Shown here piece by piece: positions 42,943 through 53,022 of a stretch of 64,000 nucleotides of DNA. The position numbers and the translations under genes are program-made. The first letter of the stretch is position 1, and the number at the start of each line of letters is the position of its first letter. The DNA is taken from positions 2,666,001 through 2,730,000 of the forward strand of contig NZ_CP139145.1 in the NCBI RefSeq assembly GCF_034048115.1. Direction: 5' to 3'. The stretch comes from Pseudarthrobacter sp. IC2-21. Its GTDB lineage: Bacteria > Actinomycetota > Actinomycetes > Actinomycetales > Micrococcaceae. A model generated the notes under the pieces. The model searched no databases and was not told the DNA's origin. It was given only the letters and a program-made list of their open reading frames with translations.

Positions 42943-43685
42943 GCGGGATCGATATCGAAACCAAACGCAAGCTCCGTGAGATGGGTGCCGCCCCCATGCT
43001 GGAGGCCATCGAGGCCCAGGACGAGACGCTCGTGCTCGGCATGGCCTTCGAGGAACGGCTCCGGCTGGTCGTCGACGAGGCCCACTCCGGGTTCAACCAC
43101 GCCAAGGTCGAAGGACTGATCCGGCGGGCCGGGCTACGCTACCCGGGCGCAGACCTGCGCCGGCTCGACCTCGTGGACGAGCGTGGTCTGGACCGGAACG
43201 TGATCGCCCAGCTCGGCACGTGTTCTTTCATCGAACGACAGCAGAACGTCGTTTTTCAGGGATTCACCGGATCCGGGAAGTCCTACCTGGGGTGCGCTCT
43301 GGCCAAGCAGGCCTGTCAGCACCGGATCCGGGCCCACTACGTCCGGATGCCCGACCTTGAGGAAGCCTGGGCGCTGGCGAAGGACAAACCACAGGGACAA
43401 ACCAAATTCCTGAACAAGTGCGCGGCCTTCACCCTCCTCGTGATCGACGAATGGCTCCTCGACCACCCCGACGAGGGCATGCGCAGCATGCTCCTGGAAC
43501 TGCTCGAGCGCCGGTACGACACAGCATCAACCGGGTTCTGCACCCAGTACGCCAAGAAAGACTGTCACCAGCGGCTCGACTCCGGGGTCCACGCCGATGC
43601 GATCATGGACCCCATCGTACACAACACCATCTGGGTCGACACCGGCAACCACAACATGCGCCAACACGCCACCATGAAGCACTAA
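42939..43685 (+). CDS. istB: IS21-family ATP-binding helper protein IstB
   Basis: 248-residue AAA+ ATPase that activates IstA. Walker A is FTGSGKSYLG (about 108-117), Walker B is LLVIDEW and the sensor region is TGFCTQY. It starts at GTG 42939, overlapping the istA remnant stop. The reading frame looks intact even though its partner is dead; it may persist by chance or act in trans on other copies. Confidence 0.9.
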   Translation: MSGIDIETKRKLREMGAAPMLEAIEAQDETLVLGMAFEERLRLVVDEAHSGFNHAKVEGLIRRAGLRYPGADLRRLDLVDERGLDRNVIAQLGTCSFIERQQNVVFQGFTGSGKSYLGCALAKQACQHRIRAHYVRMPDLEEAWALAKDKPQGQTKFLNKCAAFTLLVIDEWLLDHPDEGMRSMLLELLERRYDTASTGFCTQYAKKDCHQRLDSGVHADAIMDPIVHNTIWVDTGNHNMRQHATMKH

Positions 43686-43706
43686 CAAAACGTCGGTGGG
43701 AGCCGG

Positions 43707-43758
43707 TGGCCCCCACAACCACGGCCACTGGCCCCCATCGGCAATATCAATGGCCCCA
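43707..43758 (+). repeat. Phased right-end repeats of the IS21 element
   Basis: TGGCCCC recurs at 43707, 43729 and 43751, exactly 22 bases apart (the first two extend to TGGCCCCCA). IS21-family ends carry such multiple transposase-binding repeats, so this marks the element's right end. Confidence 0.75.
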
Positions 43759-44351
43759 AAAGGCAAGATCGAGTGGCTTCCAAACCTTCAAATACTCACT
43801 CCTGAGAAGTGGAGCCCGAATGGCAGCATGAGCAAACATCTCAGCTGACCATTCCCCGGGAACCGTGAAGAGATACAAGCCGACAAACCTCGGATCAACA
43901 GGAGCTGGAAACCGAAACAAAACTCCTCGCCTACGCCGTCCGGATGGCCGCAACACCGCACCAACGCTGGCGAGGGAAATCCGGACCAACATTGGCTATA
44001 CCGCCGGCGAGGACAAAGCTCACACCCTGAGCCCGCAAGCCCTCACCAACAGGACCGACACCGCCCGAGAACGGCTACCTCACCATCCGCCCCGACCCGC
44101 GACCAGCCAACATGCAACCCGCGATCCGTTAGCTCCCTCACCCGTCTCACTGCCAGCCAACCCGCTCCCTGGCACACACCGAATCGTCCGATTCGAAATC
44201 AAAAACCCTAAACTGTGCCAAAAAAATCGCCACGTCAGGAGTCCTGACGCCAGTCGCTACCAGCTACCCTGAACAGTGCACCAAGTCTGCAGGCTAGCGC
44301 TACCAACGACGGCTAGTCGCCCACCAGCATTTGGGTCCTTGGCGCGCACCG
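43759..44351. other. Gene-free region with terminator of minus-strand rml operon
   Basis: About 590 bases with no supported gene; the composition looks like degraded coding DNA. On the minus strand a hairpin CGTCAGGA-C-TCCTGACG (44249-44233) is followed after 6 bases by seven T (about 44227-44219), a probable terminator for the rml operon that ends at 44352. Confidence 0.55.
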
Positions 44352-46352
44352 TCAACTGACGGAGAGGATTCGTTCACCCAGTCCTTTGCTGTCAAGGAAG
44401 CTCTTTAGATGCGGATACTGCTCAGCATCGACCAGGACGGTGGTACCGTCATTGGCGCTGAGAAGTTCGAGAATCACATTTGCATCATCACCCGGCACTT
44501 TTCGCAGCCTGCCCAGGTAGGACGACATGTCTGTCGTTTTCTGGGTAGCGGCAGCGCGCATTCCCCATTGCCAACGCGCGGCAAGTACAGGGTCGATCGA
44601 AGGCGACGTGGCTATATACACTGTGTCCGCGGGCTGCACCATGTTGGCACTCCTCATCAACCGGGTCACATGCCCGGGGGTAGTTTCAAGATGCTTTTGC
44701 TGCTGCAGCAGCTGAACGACAGGAGATGCCGTGGGAGCGAGGCCAACAGCCTGGAGACCTGTCGCTGAAAAACCGAACACTTGGGTTGCAGAGGCCGCCA
44801 GTAAACCAAGGGCTAGTTTGCTCCTCTTTGGCTGCGCCGACCAATACGCCCCTTTCTGTGAGCCTGCCAGACTGGCTAAAGCAAGAGCAGCCGCGGGCCA
44901 TGCAAAGAGCACGACAGCTACCACATACTTATAAAAATAGTAGGCAATCTCCCCATTCTGCTGAATTTGCGAAATAGCTAGGACAATACTCAAAAGAACT
45001 GGAAAAAGAACCCCGATGGCGCACAAAGACGCAAGGAACTGATCACTTTTTGTCGATATGCGAGCGAAGCGGCCCGCAGCAGAAAACCCGGCAAACAGGG
45101 CTAAGGAGATGGAGGCCAGCGCCAGGCCTATGTCGGGCTCAGCTATGCCACCAAGTGCGTTGACAACAACTGCCGATTGCGCAATAACTGGCCCCGCTTG
45201 CACCAATGGCAATACCGAACCAACGACTCCAACAGAGCACCACAAGGCGGCCTTGGCCAGCGGCCGAGGCGCCGCGACGCGCGGGCCGGCGAGCTTTCGC
45301 CAGATGAAGAAAGCCATCGGAACGGCAAATAGCGTGGCGAGGACAAACCAGTTGTTGAATACACCGATAATTGCCGCAGATAACGCAGCCATCCCGATGG
45401 CTGGCATTCTTTGATGGAACATAACCAGCACTACAACGGCGGCCACGGACATTCCGCACGCGAGGTAGAAGTTCGCAAAACCTTCGTACATCGGGATACT
45501 GCCGGGACCGTAGATCCACACGGCAGCCGTAACAGCCAGAACAGGAGCCAGAACCATTGCCCTCCGACGGACCACGTTCAGAGAACACAGCCCCGTGAGA
45601 ACCAGCGCAACGGTCAAAACGCCAACGAGCGCCTGCAGTTGCATGAACGATGCTAACTCAAGCTCCAGTGACGAAACTCCCCTTTCCCGGAGCTCTGCCA
45701 ATGTTGCAACGAGGGCATGGAAGCCTTGGGGATATTCCGCAAAGCCCCACCCTACTTCCGGGCTTATCCGTGGAATCATCGGTATCACCGCGCCATGCTG
45801 CCGAAGCATTTCAAAAATGTTGAAATGCGACTGGTAGTCCCATCTTGTGAGAAACAGCGACAACGCACCCTCGCCGTTGGAAATCCAAAGCATTGTCCAC
45901 AGCGCCGCCGCTGACAACAAGGTCCCTGCAAGGGGTAACAAATCAACAAATCGAACCTTCGGAACTAGACGTCGAACTCCCCCGAGCAGCGAAGGCTCGG
46001 CAAAAACACACGCTGCTACCAGTCCCCCGGCAATGGCTAAAACAGAACTACCGTGGTCGATCCCGGTGACATGCTCAGGCACCCACCAGATCAGCGGGGC
46101 CAGCCCCATCAGCAGGAGCAGGTTCAGAAAGAGCCGCCGCGACAGCAACGAGGAGCTCGGTGCCATGACCAAAAGAATTGCCAAAACCAGAATTGCCTGC
46201 TTGCCGACCAGGACATCAGACTGCCGGAGGAAAAGAATGCCAGTGAAGGTTGCAGCGAAAGCCGCCCCGGCCAACAAAAGGTTGGGTCCTTTGGGTCTAC
46301 TCGCCTTCAGGCTGCTTCGGTGTCGGGCTGGGGGTGCAAAGGTACTATTCAC
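44352..46352 (-). CDS. Large polytopic membrane protein, DUF6541/GT-C-like
   Basis: 666-residue protein with about 14 helices and a soluble C-terminal part (about 560-666). A loop after an early helix reads LTRWDYQSHFNIFEMLRQHG and later AEYPQGFHALVATL. This Asp/His plus PxG(F/W)xA pattern is shared with the protein at 55761-57746 and fits the DUF6541 family, presumed membrane glycosyltransferases. The start is taken at GTG 46352, overlapping the rmlC-rmlD stop by 8 bases; an upstream ATG at 46409 is possible. It probably transfers a sugar from a polyprenyl-phosphate donor; this is inference. Confidence 0.7.
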   Translation of the reverse strand: MNSTFAPPARHRSSLKASRPKGPNLLLAGAAFAATFTGILFLRQSDVLVGKQAILVLAILLVMAPSSSLLSRRLFLNLLLLMGLAPLIWWVPEHVTGIDHGSSVLAIAGGLVAACVFAEPSLLGGVRRLVPKVRFVDLLPLAGTLLSAAALWTMLWISNGEGALSLFLTRWDYQSHFNIFEMLRQHGAVIPMIPRISPEVGWGFAEYPQGFHALVATLAELRERGVSSLELELASFMQLQALVGVLTVALVLTGLCSLNVVRRRAMVLAPVLAVTAAVWIYGPGSIPMYEGFANFYLACGMSVAAVVVLVMFHQRMPAIGMAALSAAIIGVFNNWFVLATLFAVPMAFFIWRKLAGPRVAAPRPLAKAALWCSVGVVGSVLPLVQAGPVIAQSAVVVNALGGIAEPDIGLALASISLALFAGFSAAGRFARISTKSDQFLASLCAIGVLFPVLLSIVLAISQIQQNGEIAYYFYKYVVAVVLFAWPAAALALASLAGSQKGAYWSAQPKRSKLALGLLAASATQVFGFSATGLQAVGLAPTASPVVQLLQQQKHLETTPGHVTRLMRSANMVQPADTVYIATSPSIDPVLAARWQWGMRAAATQKTTDMSSYLGRLRKVPGDDANVILELLSANDGTTVLVDAEQYPHLKSFLDSKGLGERILSVS

Positions 46353-47805
46353 CTGGCGATTCAGCCTTCGTGGAAGCCGCCACCGCTGGATGACCCAAAG
46401 AACGCACATAGGCCTTAAGTCGTCCGGACGCGGCGGGCGGTTCGTAACCCACCGCATGGATCTTATTCAGCTGCAGCACGCTGCCGAGGGGCCTCGGGGC
46501 CACGTCCTTTCCCTTAAAGTACTCTGCGGTGCTCACACCGGTGACCGCTTCCCGCTCGGCACCAGTCAGTTCGTAGACATCGGCGGCTATGTCCGCCCAG
46601 GTCTGGGGTTCGCCGGAGTTGCTGAGGTTGTAGGTGCCGTAGTCCGCGGCGGATTCGAGCAGGTGTCGGATGCCGGCGGCAATGTCCTGGGTGAAGCTGA
46701 GCCTTCCGACCTGATCCTTGACCACCGAGGGGCTGATGCCACGGGCAGCGAGGGATGCCATGGTGCGGACGAAGTTGTTGCCTTCCCCGATGACCCAGCT
46801 GGTGCGCACGATGTAGTGCCGCGGGACCGCGCTGACGATCGCGTCGCCGGCGGCTTTGGTCTGCCCGTAGACACCCAGCGGGCTGAATGGTTCATTCTCG
46901 TCGTGGCTCTCGCGGGACCCGTCGAAGACGTAGTCGGAGGAAACATGCACTAGCGTGAGGTCGTGCTCTACGGCGGTCCGTGCCAGGCGCGCCACGGCGG
47001 TGACGTTGATGGCCCACGCAGCAGCCCGGCCCTCCGGTGTTTCCGCGGAATCCACGGCGGTGTAGGCGGCGGCGTTGATGATGGTGGAGTAGTTCTTCCA
47101 GTTACGGGCCGTGAAGGACGCTTCGTTAGTGAAGTCGAAGTCTGCGCGGCCGGCGAACTCCACGGTGGCCTCGCCGGCGTATAGTTCCCTGAGTGCTTTC
47201 CCGAGCTGGCCGTCGGCGCCGAGCACCAGGATCTTCTTGGCCGGCATCGGGACCACTTCAGCAAGACGAGGATGGGCTCTGTCCTTGTCCGAGAGCTCAG
47301 CGTCCGCCAGCGGGACCGGCCAGGCGATGGCTGCGGTCTCGTCGGCAAGGTTCAGGAAGGTGTACTGCCCCTGGGCGTCGGCAGACCAGTGATCGTTGAC
47401 CAGGTAGGTGTAAGCGGTGTTGTCCTCCATGGTCTGGAAGGCGTTGCCCACTCCCCTGGGAATGAAGATCGCTTGGCTTGGATCCAGCTGGGCGGTGAAC
47501 ACAGCTCCGAATGAGGGACCTTCGCGCAGGTCCACCCACGCTCCGAAAATACGGCCGGTGGCTACCGAGATGAACTTGTCCCACGGTTCGGCGTGGATAC
47601 CGCGGGTTGTGCCGGCTTTTTCGTTGAAGGAGATGTTGTTCTGCACCGGGCGGAAGTCCGGCAGCCCCAGGGCCACCATCTTCTCCCGCTGCCAGTTTTC
47701 CTTGAACCAGCCACGGTTATCACCGTGGACCGGGAGATCGTAGAGAACGACGCCGGGGATCGGCGTTTCATGGGCGGTGAGCTTTTTGGAGAACTCGATC
47801 GACAT
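46345..47805 (-). CDS. Fused dTDP-4-dehydrorhamnose 3,5-epimerase / reductase (RmlC-RmlD)
   Basis: 486-residue bifunctional enzyme. The first ~195 residues are the cupin epimerase RmlC (VHGDNRGWFKENWQREKM, NISFNEKAGTTRGIHAEPWD). From about residue 203 comes the Rossmann reductase RmlD (KKILVLGADGQLGKALREL, VSSDYVFDGS, SPLGVYGQTKAAGD). Together they do the last two steps of dTDP-L-rhamnose synthesis. The ATG at 47805 is 4 bases downstream of the rmlB stop; longer frames run into rmlB. Such fusions are common in Micrococcaceae. Confidence 0.94.
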   Translation of the reverse strand: MSIEFSKKLTAHETPIPGVVLYDLPVHGDNRGWFKENWQREKMVALGLPDFRPVQNNISFNEKAGTTRGIHAEPWDKFISVATGRIFGAWVDLREGPSFGAVFTAQLDPSQAIFIPRGVGNAFQTMEDNTAYTYLVNDHWSADAQGQYTFLNLADETAAIAWPVPLADAELSDKDRAHPRLAEVVPMPAKKILVLGADGQLGKALRELYAGEATVEFAGRADFDFTNEASFTARNWKNYSTIINAAAYTAVDSAETPEGRAAAWAINVTAVARLARTAVEHDLTLVHVSSDYVFDGSRESHDENEPFSPLGVYGQTKAAGDAIVSAVPRHYIVRTSWVIGEGNNFVRTMASLAARGISPSVVKDQVGRLSFTQDIAAGIRHLLESAADYGTYNLSNSGEPQTWADIAADVYELTGAEREAVTGVSTAEYFKGKDVAPRPLGSVLQLNKIHAVGYEPPAASGRLKAYVRSLGHPAVAASTKAESPGE

Positions 47806-47809
47806 GAGG

Positions 47810-48817
<1,008 letters not shown>

Positions 48818-48833
48818 CTACCGAACATAGGCA

Positions 48834-49595
48834 TCACGCCTTGGCGAGCCTGCGTCTGCGGGAAAGGGCCTCCACGATGAGCCGCACCATCATGACCCGG
48901 GCCGCGATAATTTTAGGGAGGGAACGGAAGCCCGCCGGTGTTTGGTTCTCATCGTGAATGCGCCGGTAGATTGTAGCCTCGTCGAGGTGGGCAATGGAGC
49001 CTGCCACGTTGCCGCAGATGGCCAGCCACAGATCATGCGATTCCGGGACATAGGCGGGAACTGGAGTGAAGTAAGCGAGTGCGTCCCGCCTGAAGGCCAT
49101 GCCGCAGCCGTAGTAAGCCCGGTAGCCCACAAGGATGCCGAAGATGTTGGCGAGATGCCTCGCGGAGTCAGATGCGCGGAGTCTGGGAATCCACGGCCGC
49201 GGCGCCGAACCGTGCATGTCGAAATTACTGGCCACCACCATGTGGCTCGACAGTGCTTTAAGCATCTCCTCCACACGGCCTGGAATCCAGACGTCATCCT
49301 GGTCTGAAAGGAAGATGTAGTCACCCCGGCTCAGTCCGACGGCATGTTCAAAGGTACGTACGTAACCCTTGTTATCGACGGCTCTCACTAATCTGACGCG
49401 CGGATCATTGATGCTTGCGACAACCGATGCCGTCCTGTCCGGCGAGGCATCGTCGACAACTATTACTTCATCGTCGGCACCTAATTGGGCGAGGATCGAT
49501 TCAAGCTGTTCCACGACGAACTGCTCGCCCTTGTACGTGGCCATGCATACGCTGACTCGGGTCTTCCGCTCCACCTGCGGCGTCAAGTCGTTCAT
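48834..49595 (-). CDS. Family 2 glycosyltransferase
   Basis: 253-residue GT-A enzyme. RVSVCMATYKGEQFVVEQL opens the fold, then VIVVDDASPDRT and the DxD-like LSDQDDVWIPGRVE (about residue 95). Its short C-terminal part has ESHDLWLAICGNV and RRIHDENQT, typical of rhamnosyl- or glucosyltransferases of surface glycans. ATG 49595 is preferred over TTG 49616. It lies 25 bases upstream of rmlB on the same strand and diverges from the flippase gene. Confidence 0.88.
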   Translation of the reverse strand: MNDLTPQVERKTRVSVCMATYKGEQFVVEQLESILAQLGADDEVIVVDDASPDRTASVVASINDPRVRLVRAVDNKGYVRTFEHAVGLSRGDYIFLSDQDDVWIPGRVEEMLKALSSHMVVASNFDMHGSAPRPWIPRLRASDSARHLANIFGILVGYRAYYGCGMAFRRDALAYFTPVPAYVPESHDLWLAICGNVAGSIAHLDEATIYRRIHDENQTPAGFRSLPKIIAARVMMVRLIVEALSRRRRLAKA

Positions 49596-49683
49596 GCTGA
49601 CAACTCTAAGTGACAAGGAGCCGAACCAACCGATCGCGTATCATCGAACAGTCAAGCCCTCCAGCCCTAGGACCCACCTGCGA

Positions 49684-50922
49684 ATGAAACAAGTAGTACT
49701 TCGGCTGGCCGGCTTCACTTTGCTTCCCCTTCTTGCTCTTGTGTTGCCTTTCCTCCTCCTACCGGTTGTGTCCCGTGTAGTGGGTGCGCCCGGATGGTCC
49801 AGCATCACGGCCGGCCAGGCGGTCGGAGTGTTTGCGGCGACCGTAATTCTCTGGAACTGGAACATTTCAGGCCCGGTAGAGATTGCGCGAAGCTCGGACC
49901 AGCACCAGCGGGCCTCGATTTACGCCAAAAGTTTGCGGACCCGGATTGTCATCGCCGCAGCGGTTTTCCCCCTCATGACGCTCCTCGTGTGGCTCATCGC
50001 CCACGAAGGTTTCCGTATCGACGCGGTGACCATGGCATGGGCTACAGCCCTGACTGGTTTCTCCCCGGCCTGGTACGGAATCGGTGCGGGGAACCCCCGA
50101 ATCTTGGCCATTTACGACACCGTTCCTCGATTCCTGGCCGCTGTTATCAGTGCCCCCCTCATCGTTGCCAGTGGTCAGGTCTGGCTGTATGGGGTGATTT
50201 CCCTGCTCACGACGACGGGTTCCCTGATGGCATTTCAGCGGCGGTTCGGTGAAGCGGGCTCTTGGCTCCCACGGAATCCGCTTGCAGTGGTTCGTGAAAT
50301 AGTGCCAAGCACTGGAGTGGCCGCAATCAGCTTCTCCGGTAGTGCTTATGCGTCCTCTCCCGTCCCCATCGCGACGGCCACAGTTCCCTCGGCCAACGCC
50401 ACGGCAGGCTTTTCTTCCGCGGACAACATCTACAGGCTTGGACTCTTCAGCATTGTGGCGGTCGGTAACACCTTCCAGGGCTGGACGCTTGAGCCCGGAG
50501 CCTCCAATCCCCGGCGTCGGCACCTCACCGCCGTTTGTGCGCATCTTCTCCTCGGTGCGCTGGGGGCAGGATTCCTCACTGCGCTGGGCCCGTGGGTTTC
50601 CGGATTGATTTTCGGTGACGCTTTGCGCGCGGACACGCTGACATCGTTCTACTATGGTCTTTCGTTTTTCTTCTTGTCTTCGTCAACCCCTTTGATAAGG
50701 AACATCCTCATCCCGGAGAGGCGGCAGCGCACGGTCCTGATATGGACTGGCGTATCTGCTGTGTGCGGGATAGTGCTGATGGTGGCGGCAGGATTGAGTG
50801 GCAATGTCCCCGGAATCGCCCTGGGAATGGCAGTCAGTGAGGCTGTCCTTCTGCTCGGGCTGATGATGCCGGCGTTGGCCCTCCTGCCCGCCAAGGCGCG
50901 GACGGCAAAGCGCGAAGGGTAG
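49684..50922 (+). CDS. Wzx-like polysaccharide flippase
   Basis: 412-residue membrane protein with about 12 helices, resembling MOP/Wzx polysaccharide exporters: FLLLPVVSRVVGAPGWSSI, QAVGVFAATVILWNWNISGPVEIA, and a later YRLGLFSIVAVGNTFQGWTL. It is expected to flip an undecaprenyl-linked repeat unit across the membrane. It starts at ATG 49684 with only a weak ribosome site and opens the plus-strand glycan operon. No Wzy polymerase is obvious. Confidence 0.78.
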   Translation: MKQVVLRLAGFTLLPLLALVLPFLLLPVVSRVVGAPGWSSITAGQAVGVFAATVILWNWNISGPVEIARSSDQHQRASIYAKSLRTRIVIAAAVFPLMTLLVWLIAHEGFRIDAVTMAWATALTGFSPAWYGIGAGNPRILAIYDTVPRFLAAVISAPLIVASGQVWLYGVISLLTTTGSLMAFQRRFGEAGSWLPRNPLAVVREIVPSTGVAAISFSGSAYASSPVPIATATVPSANATAGFSSADNIYRLGLFSIVAVGNTFQGWTLEPGASNPRRRHLTAVCAHLLLGALGAGFLTALGPWVSGLIFGDALRADTLTSFYYGLSFFFLSSSTPLIRNILIPERRQRTVLIWTGVSAVCGIVLMVAAGLSGNVPGIALGMAVSEAVLLLGLMMPALALLPAKARTAKREG

Positions 50923-50932
50923 GATCTTCAGC

Positions 50933-51859
50933 GTGACTGATCGACATAACGGGCGTGTTGCGGCCGTCATCGCAGCGTTTAATCCCGACGACGACCTCCC
51001 TAATAACGCTTCCGCCATCAGAGAGCAGGTGGACGAAATTGTGGTTGTGGACGACGCAAGCACCTCACCTGATTCTGAAGCGATCTTCGATGCCTTGCGT
51101 GCGCAGGGTATCCACGTGTTTCATCAACTCGACAATTCCGGCATTGCTGCAGCTCTGAACCGAGGGTTGGCAGAGCTCTCCGAAGAACCCGACTTCGTCC
51201 TAACTTTTGACCAGGATTCCCTTCCAGTGGCAGATTATGTTCAGCATGCACTGGATACCTATCACCGCGCATCTGCATCCGGTCTCAAGGTCGGTTTTAT
51301 TTGTGCGGAATCTTTCAGCGGCCACAATGTCCCCACGCAAGGGATCAGTAACGGATTCCGGGAAGCTTTCGATCCGATGCAGTCCGGTTTCGTCATTCCC
51401 TCTTCCACTCTGTCGACCATCGGCCACTTCGACGCTGGCTTCTTTATCGACTGCGTAGACTCGGAGTTTACGGTTCGCGCGAGGTCCGAGGGCTACAGCG
51501 TACTTATCGGCCATGGCTGCGAAGTAGGCCACCGTCTGGGAGCACGTATCCCCGCCAGGCTCTGGGGGCGGCCGGTTCGATTGCGTGGTCTCCAAATATC
51601 CTTCAACTACTACTCGCCGTTCAGGATGTACTACATCATGCGGAATGGAACCACTCTGGTGCGTCGATACTGGCGGTCCAACCCCGGATGGATTCTTCGG
51701 CGTCTGGTCGAGGAGTCCAAGGCCCAGCTTTTGCGCTTCTCATTTAGTCCGGACCGGAAATACCTAGCCATCGCCGCTTGGGAAGGATTCTTGGACTCCT
51801 GCCGGCGTAAACAGGGCCGCATCAGCCAGGAACTCATCAATCGGGTTTCGGCCCGTTGA
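50933..51859 (+). CDS. Family 2 glycosyltransferase (rhamnosyltransferase-like)
   Basis: 308-residue enzyme starting at GTG 50933. RVAAVIAAFNPDDDLPNNASA, VVVDDASTSPDSEAIFDAL, NSGIAAALNRGL and the DxD-type FVLTFDQDSLPV follow the WbbL/RfbF rhamnosyltransferase pattern. HLGARIP-type and NYYSPFRMYYIMRN blocks close the catalytic domain. Close in order to the protein at 53894-54835, suggesting a duplicate with a different linkage. It lies 10 bases after the flippase stop. Confidence 0.88.
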   Translation: MTDRHNGRVAAVIAAFNPDDDLPNNASAIREQVDEIVVVDDASTSPDSEAIFDALRAQGIHVFHQLDNSGIAAALNRGLAELSEEPDFVLTFDQDSLPVADYVQHALDTYHRASASGLKVGFICAESFSGHNVPTQGISNGFREAFDPMQSGFVIPSSTLSTIGHFDAGFFIDCVDSEFTVRARSEGYSVLIGHGCEVGHRLGARIPARLWGRPVRLRGLQISFNYYSPFRMYYIMRNGTTLVRRYWRSNPGWILRRLVEESKAQLLRFSFSPDRKYLAIAAWEGFLDSCRRKQGRISQELINRVSAR

Positions 51860-51873
51860 TATATTGGAGACCT

Positions 51874-52632
51874 ATGAAAAACGACAAGTCCGCTCGGGTC
51901 CTCATCATCATGCCTGCGTGGAATGAAGCGGAATCTGTGGGAAACACAGTCCGCGAGGTTCTGGCAGTGGGCCGGCCCTACGACGTCCTCGTGGTAAATG
52001 ACGGCTCCAAGGATGACACTGCGGTTCTTGCCGCCGCTGCCGGCGCGACCGTCCTGAATTTGCCCTACAACCTGGGCGTTGGAGGGGCCATGCGGGCAGG
52101 CTTTAAATACGCCCAGCGTCGTGGCTATCGCCGGGTCATCCAAGTAGACGCGGACGGACAGCACGACCCCGAGAACATCGAAGAGGTCCTTGCCGGTCTG
52201 GAGCATGCCGATATTTCGATCGGGGCCCGCTTCGCGGATCGCGGGGACTACGAAGTAAAGGGTCCTCGCAAGTGGGCAATGCAATTCCTCGCGCGGGTGA
52301 TTTCAGGACTTGCCAAAACGCGATTGACGGACGTCACGTCAGGTTTCAGGGCAGCTAACGAACGAGCCATCAATCAGTACCTCGATCACTACCCCGCAGA
52401 ATATCTGGGCGATACCATTGATTCCCTCGTTGTTGCGGTCCGATCAGGATGTACGGTAACTCAAATCCCCGTCGCCATGCGGCCGCGCCAAGGTGGAACA
52501 CCAAGCCACAATCCGATTAAGGCTGCTGTATACCTGGGCCGTTCGATCTTTGCCCTTCTTTTCGCCTTGACCCGAAAAAGGTCAACTATCCAAACGGGCA
52601 GCGTCACGGGTCAGGAGCCGGCGTCATGCTAA
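51874..52632 (+). CDS. Family 2 glycosyltransferase, polyprenyl-phosphate sugar synthase-like (DPM1 type)
   Basis: 252-residue GT-A enzyme: VLIIMPAWNEAESVGNTVRE, VLVVNDGSKDDT, LGVGGAMRAGFKYAQ and the DxD VDADGQHDPE. These match dolichyl-/polyprenyl-phosphate mannose or glucose synthases, which make lipid-linked sugar donors for GT-C enzymes. The ATG at 51874 has TTGGAG upstream; a TTG at 51856 overlapping the previous stop is an alternative. The following DUF2304 gene overlaps it by 7 bases, a common pairing. Confidence 0.88.
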   Translation: MKNDKSARVLIIMPAWNEAESVGNTVREVLAVGRPYDVLVVNDGSKDDTAVLAAAAGATVLNLPYNLGVGGAMRAGFKYAQRRGYRRVIQVDADGQHDPENIEEVLAGLEHADISIGARFADRGDYEVKGPRKWAMQFLARVISGLAKTRLTDVTSGFRAANERAINQYLDHYPAEYLGDTIDSLVVAVRSGCTVTQIPVAMRPRQGGTPSHNPIKAAVYLGRSIFALLFALTRKRSTIQTGSVTGQEPASC

Positions 52633-53009
52633 ATGGAGCTGCCTTTATTCTTTCGCTAGCAATTGTCGGTGTCGTCTTCGAGATGCTGCGGCGAAGAAAA
52701 ATCCGCGAAAAATACGCAGCCCTCTGGCTGATTGTGGGCATCGCGACGCTAGTGCTCGCGGCGTTCCCCCGGCTCCTAACGATAGTTACCGAACTAGCCG
52801 GTGTTCAGCTTCCCTCAAACCTGCTCTTTATTATCAGCATCCTGCTCCTTCTCGGAGTCTGCCTCCACCTGTCGTGGGAAATCTCTGTGGTTGAGGACGA
52901 AACACGGTCTCTCGCGGAAGAGGTTGCAATCCTACGCGCACTGATAGAAGAGCGGCCAGCAGCCGAAACGCACGACGGCGATCACGCAAATTCCCCAGGC
53001 TCCCAGTAA
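52626..53009 (+). CDS. DUF2304 membrane protein
   Basis: 127-residue protein with three predicted helices (AAFILSLAIVGVVFEML, YAALWLIVGIATLVLAAF, LLFIISILLLLGVCLHL) and a polar tail with a short coiled coil (EDETRSLAEEVAILRALIEE). DUF2304 genes usually follow polyprenyl-phosphate glycosyltransferases, as here, and may anchor or regulate them. Confidence 0.85.
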   Translation: MLNGAAFILSLAIVGVVFEMLRRRKIREKYAALWLIVGIATLVLAAFPRLLTIVTELAGVQLPSNLLFIISILLLLGVCLHLSWEISVVEDETRSLAEEVAILRALIEERPAAETHDGDHANSPGSQ

Positions 53010-53022
53010 GGAGGTCGCGAGA

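Larger units (their letters stand above)
42155..43758 (+). mobile_element. 5'-truncated IS21-family element
   Basis: It contains the istA remnant, intact istB and the right-end repeats at 43707-43758. The left end and the N-terminal half of istA are missing, so it cannot move by itself. It sits inside the surface-glycan region and separates the PstS/DUF2142 pair from the rml operon. Confidence 0.75.

Noticed and set aside
44349..44362. Short palindrome CCGTCA-AC-TGACGG as terminator
   Set aside because: It overlaps the stop codon, has a two-base loop and no T-run. The hairpin at 44233-44249 with a T-run is a better candidate.
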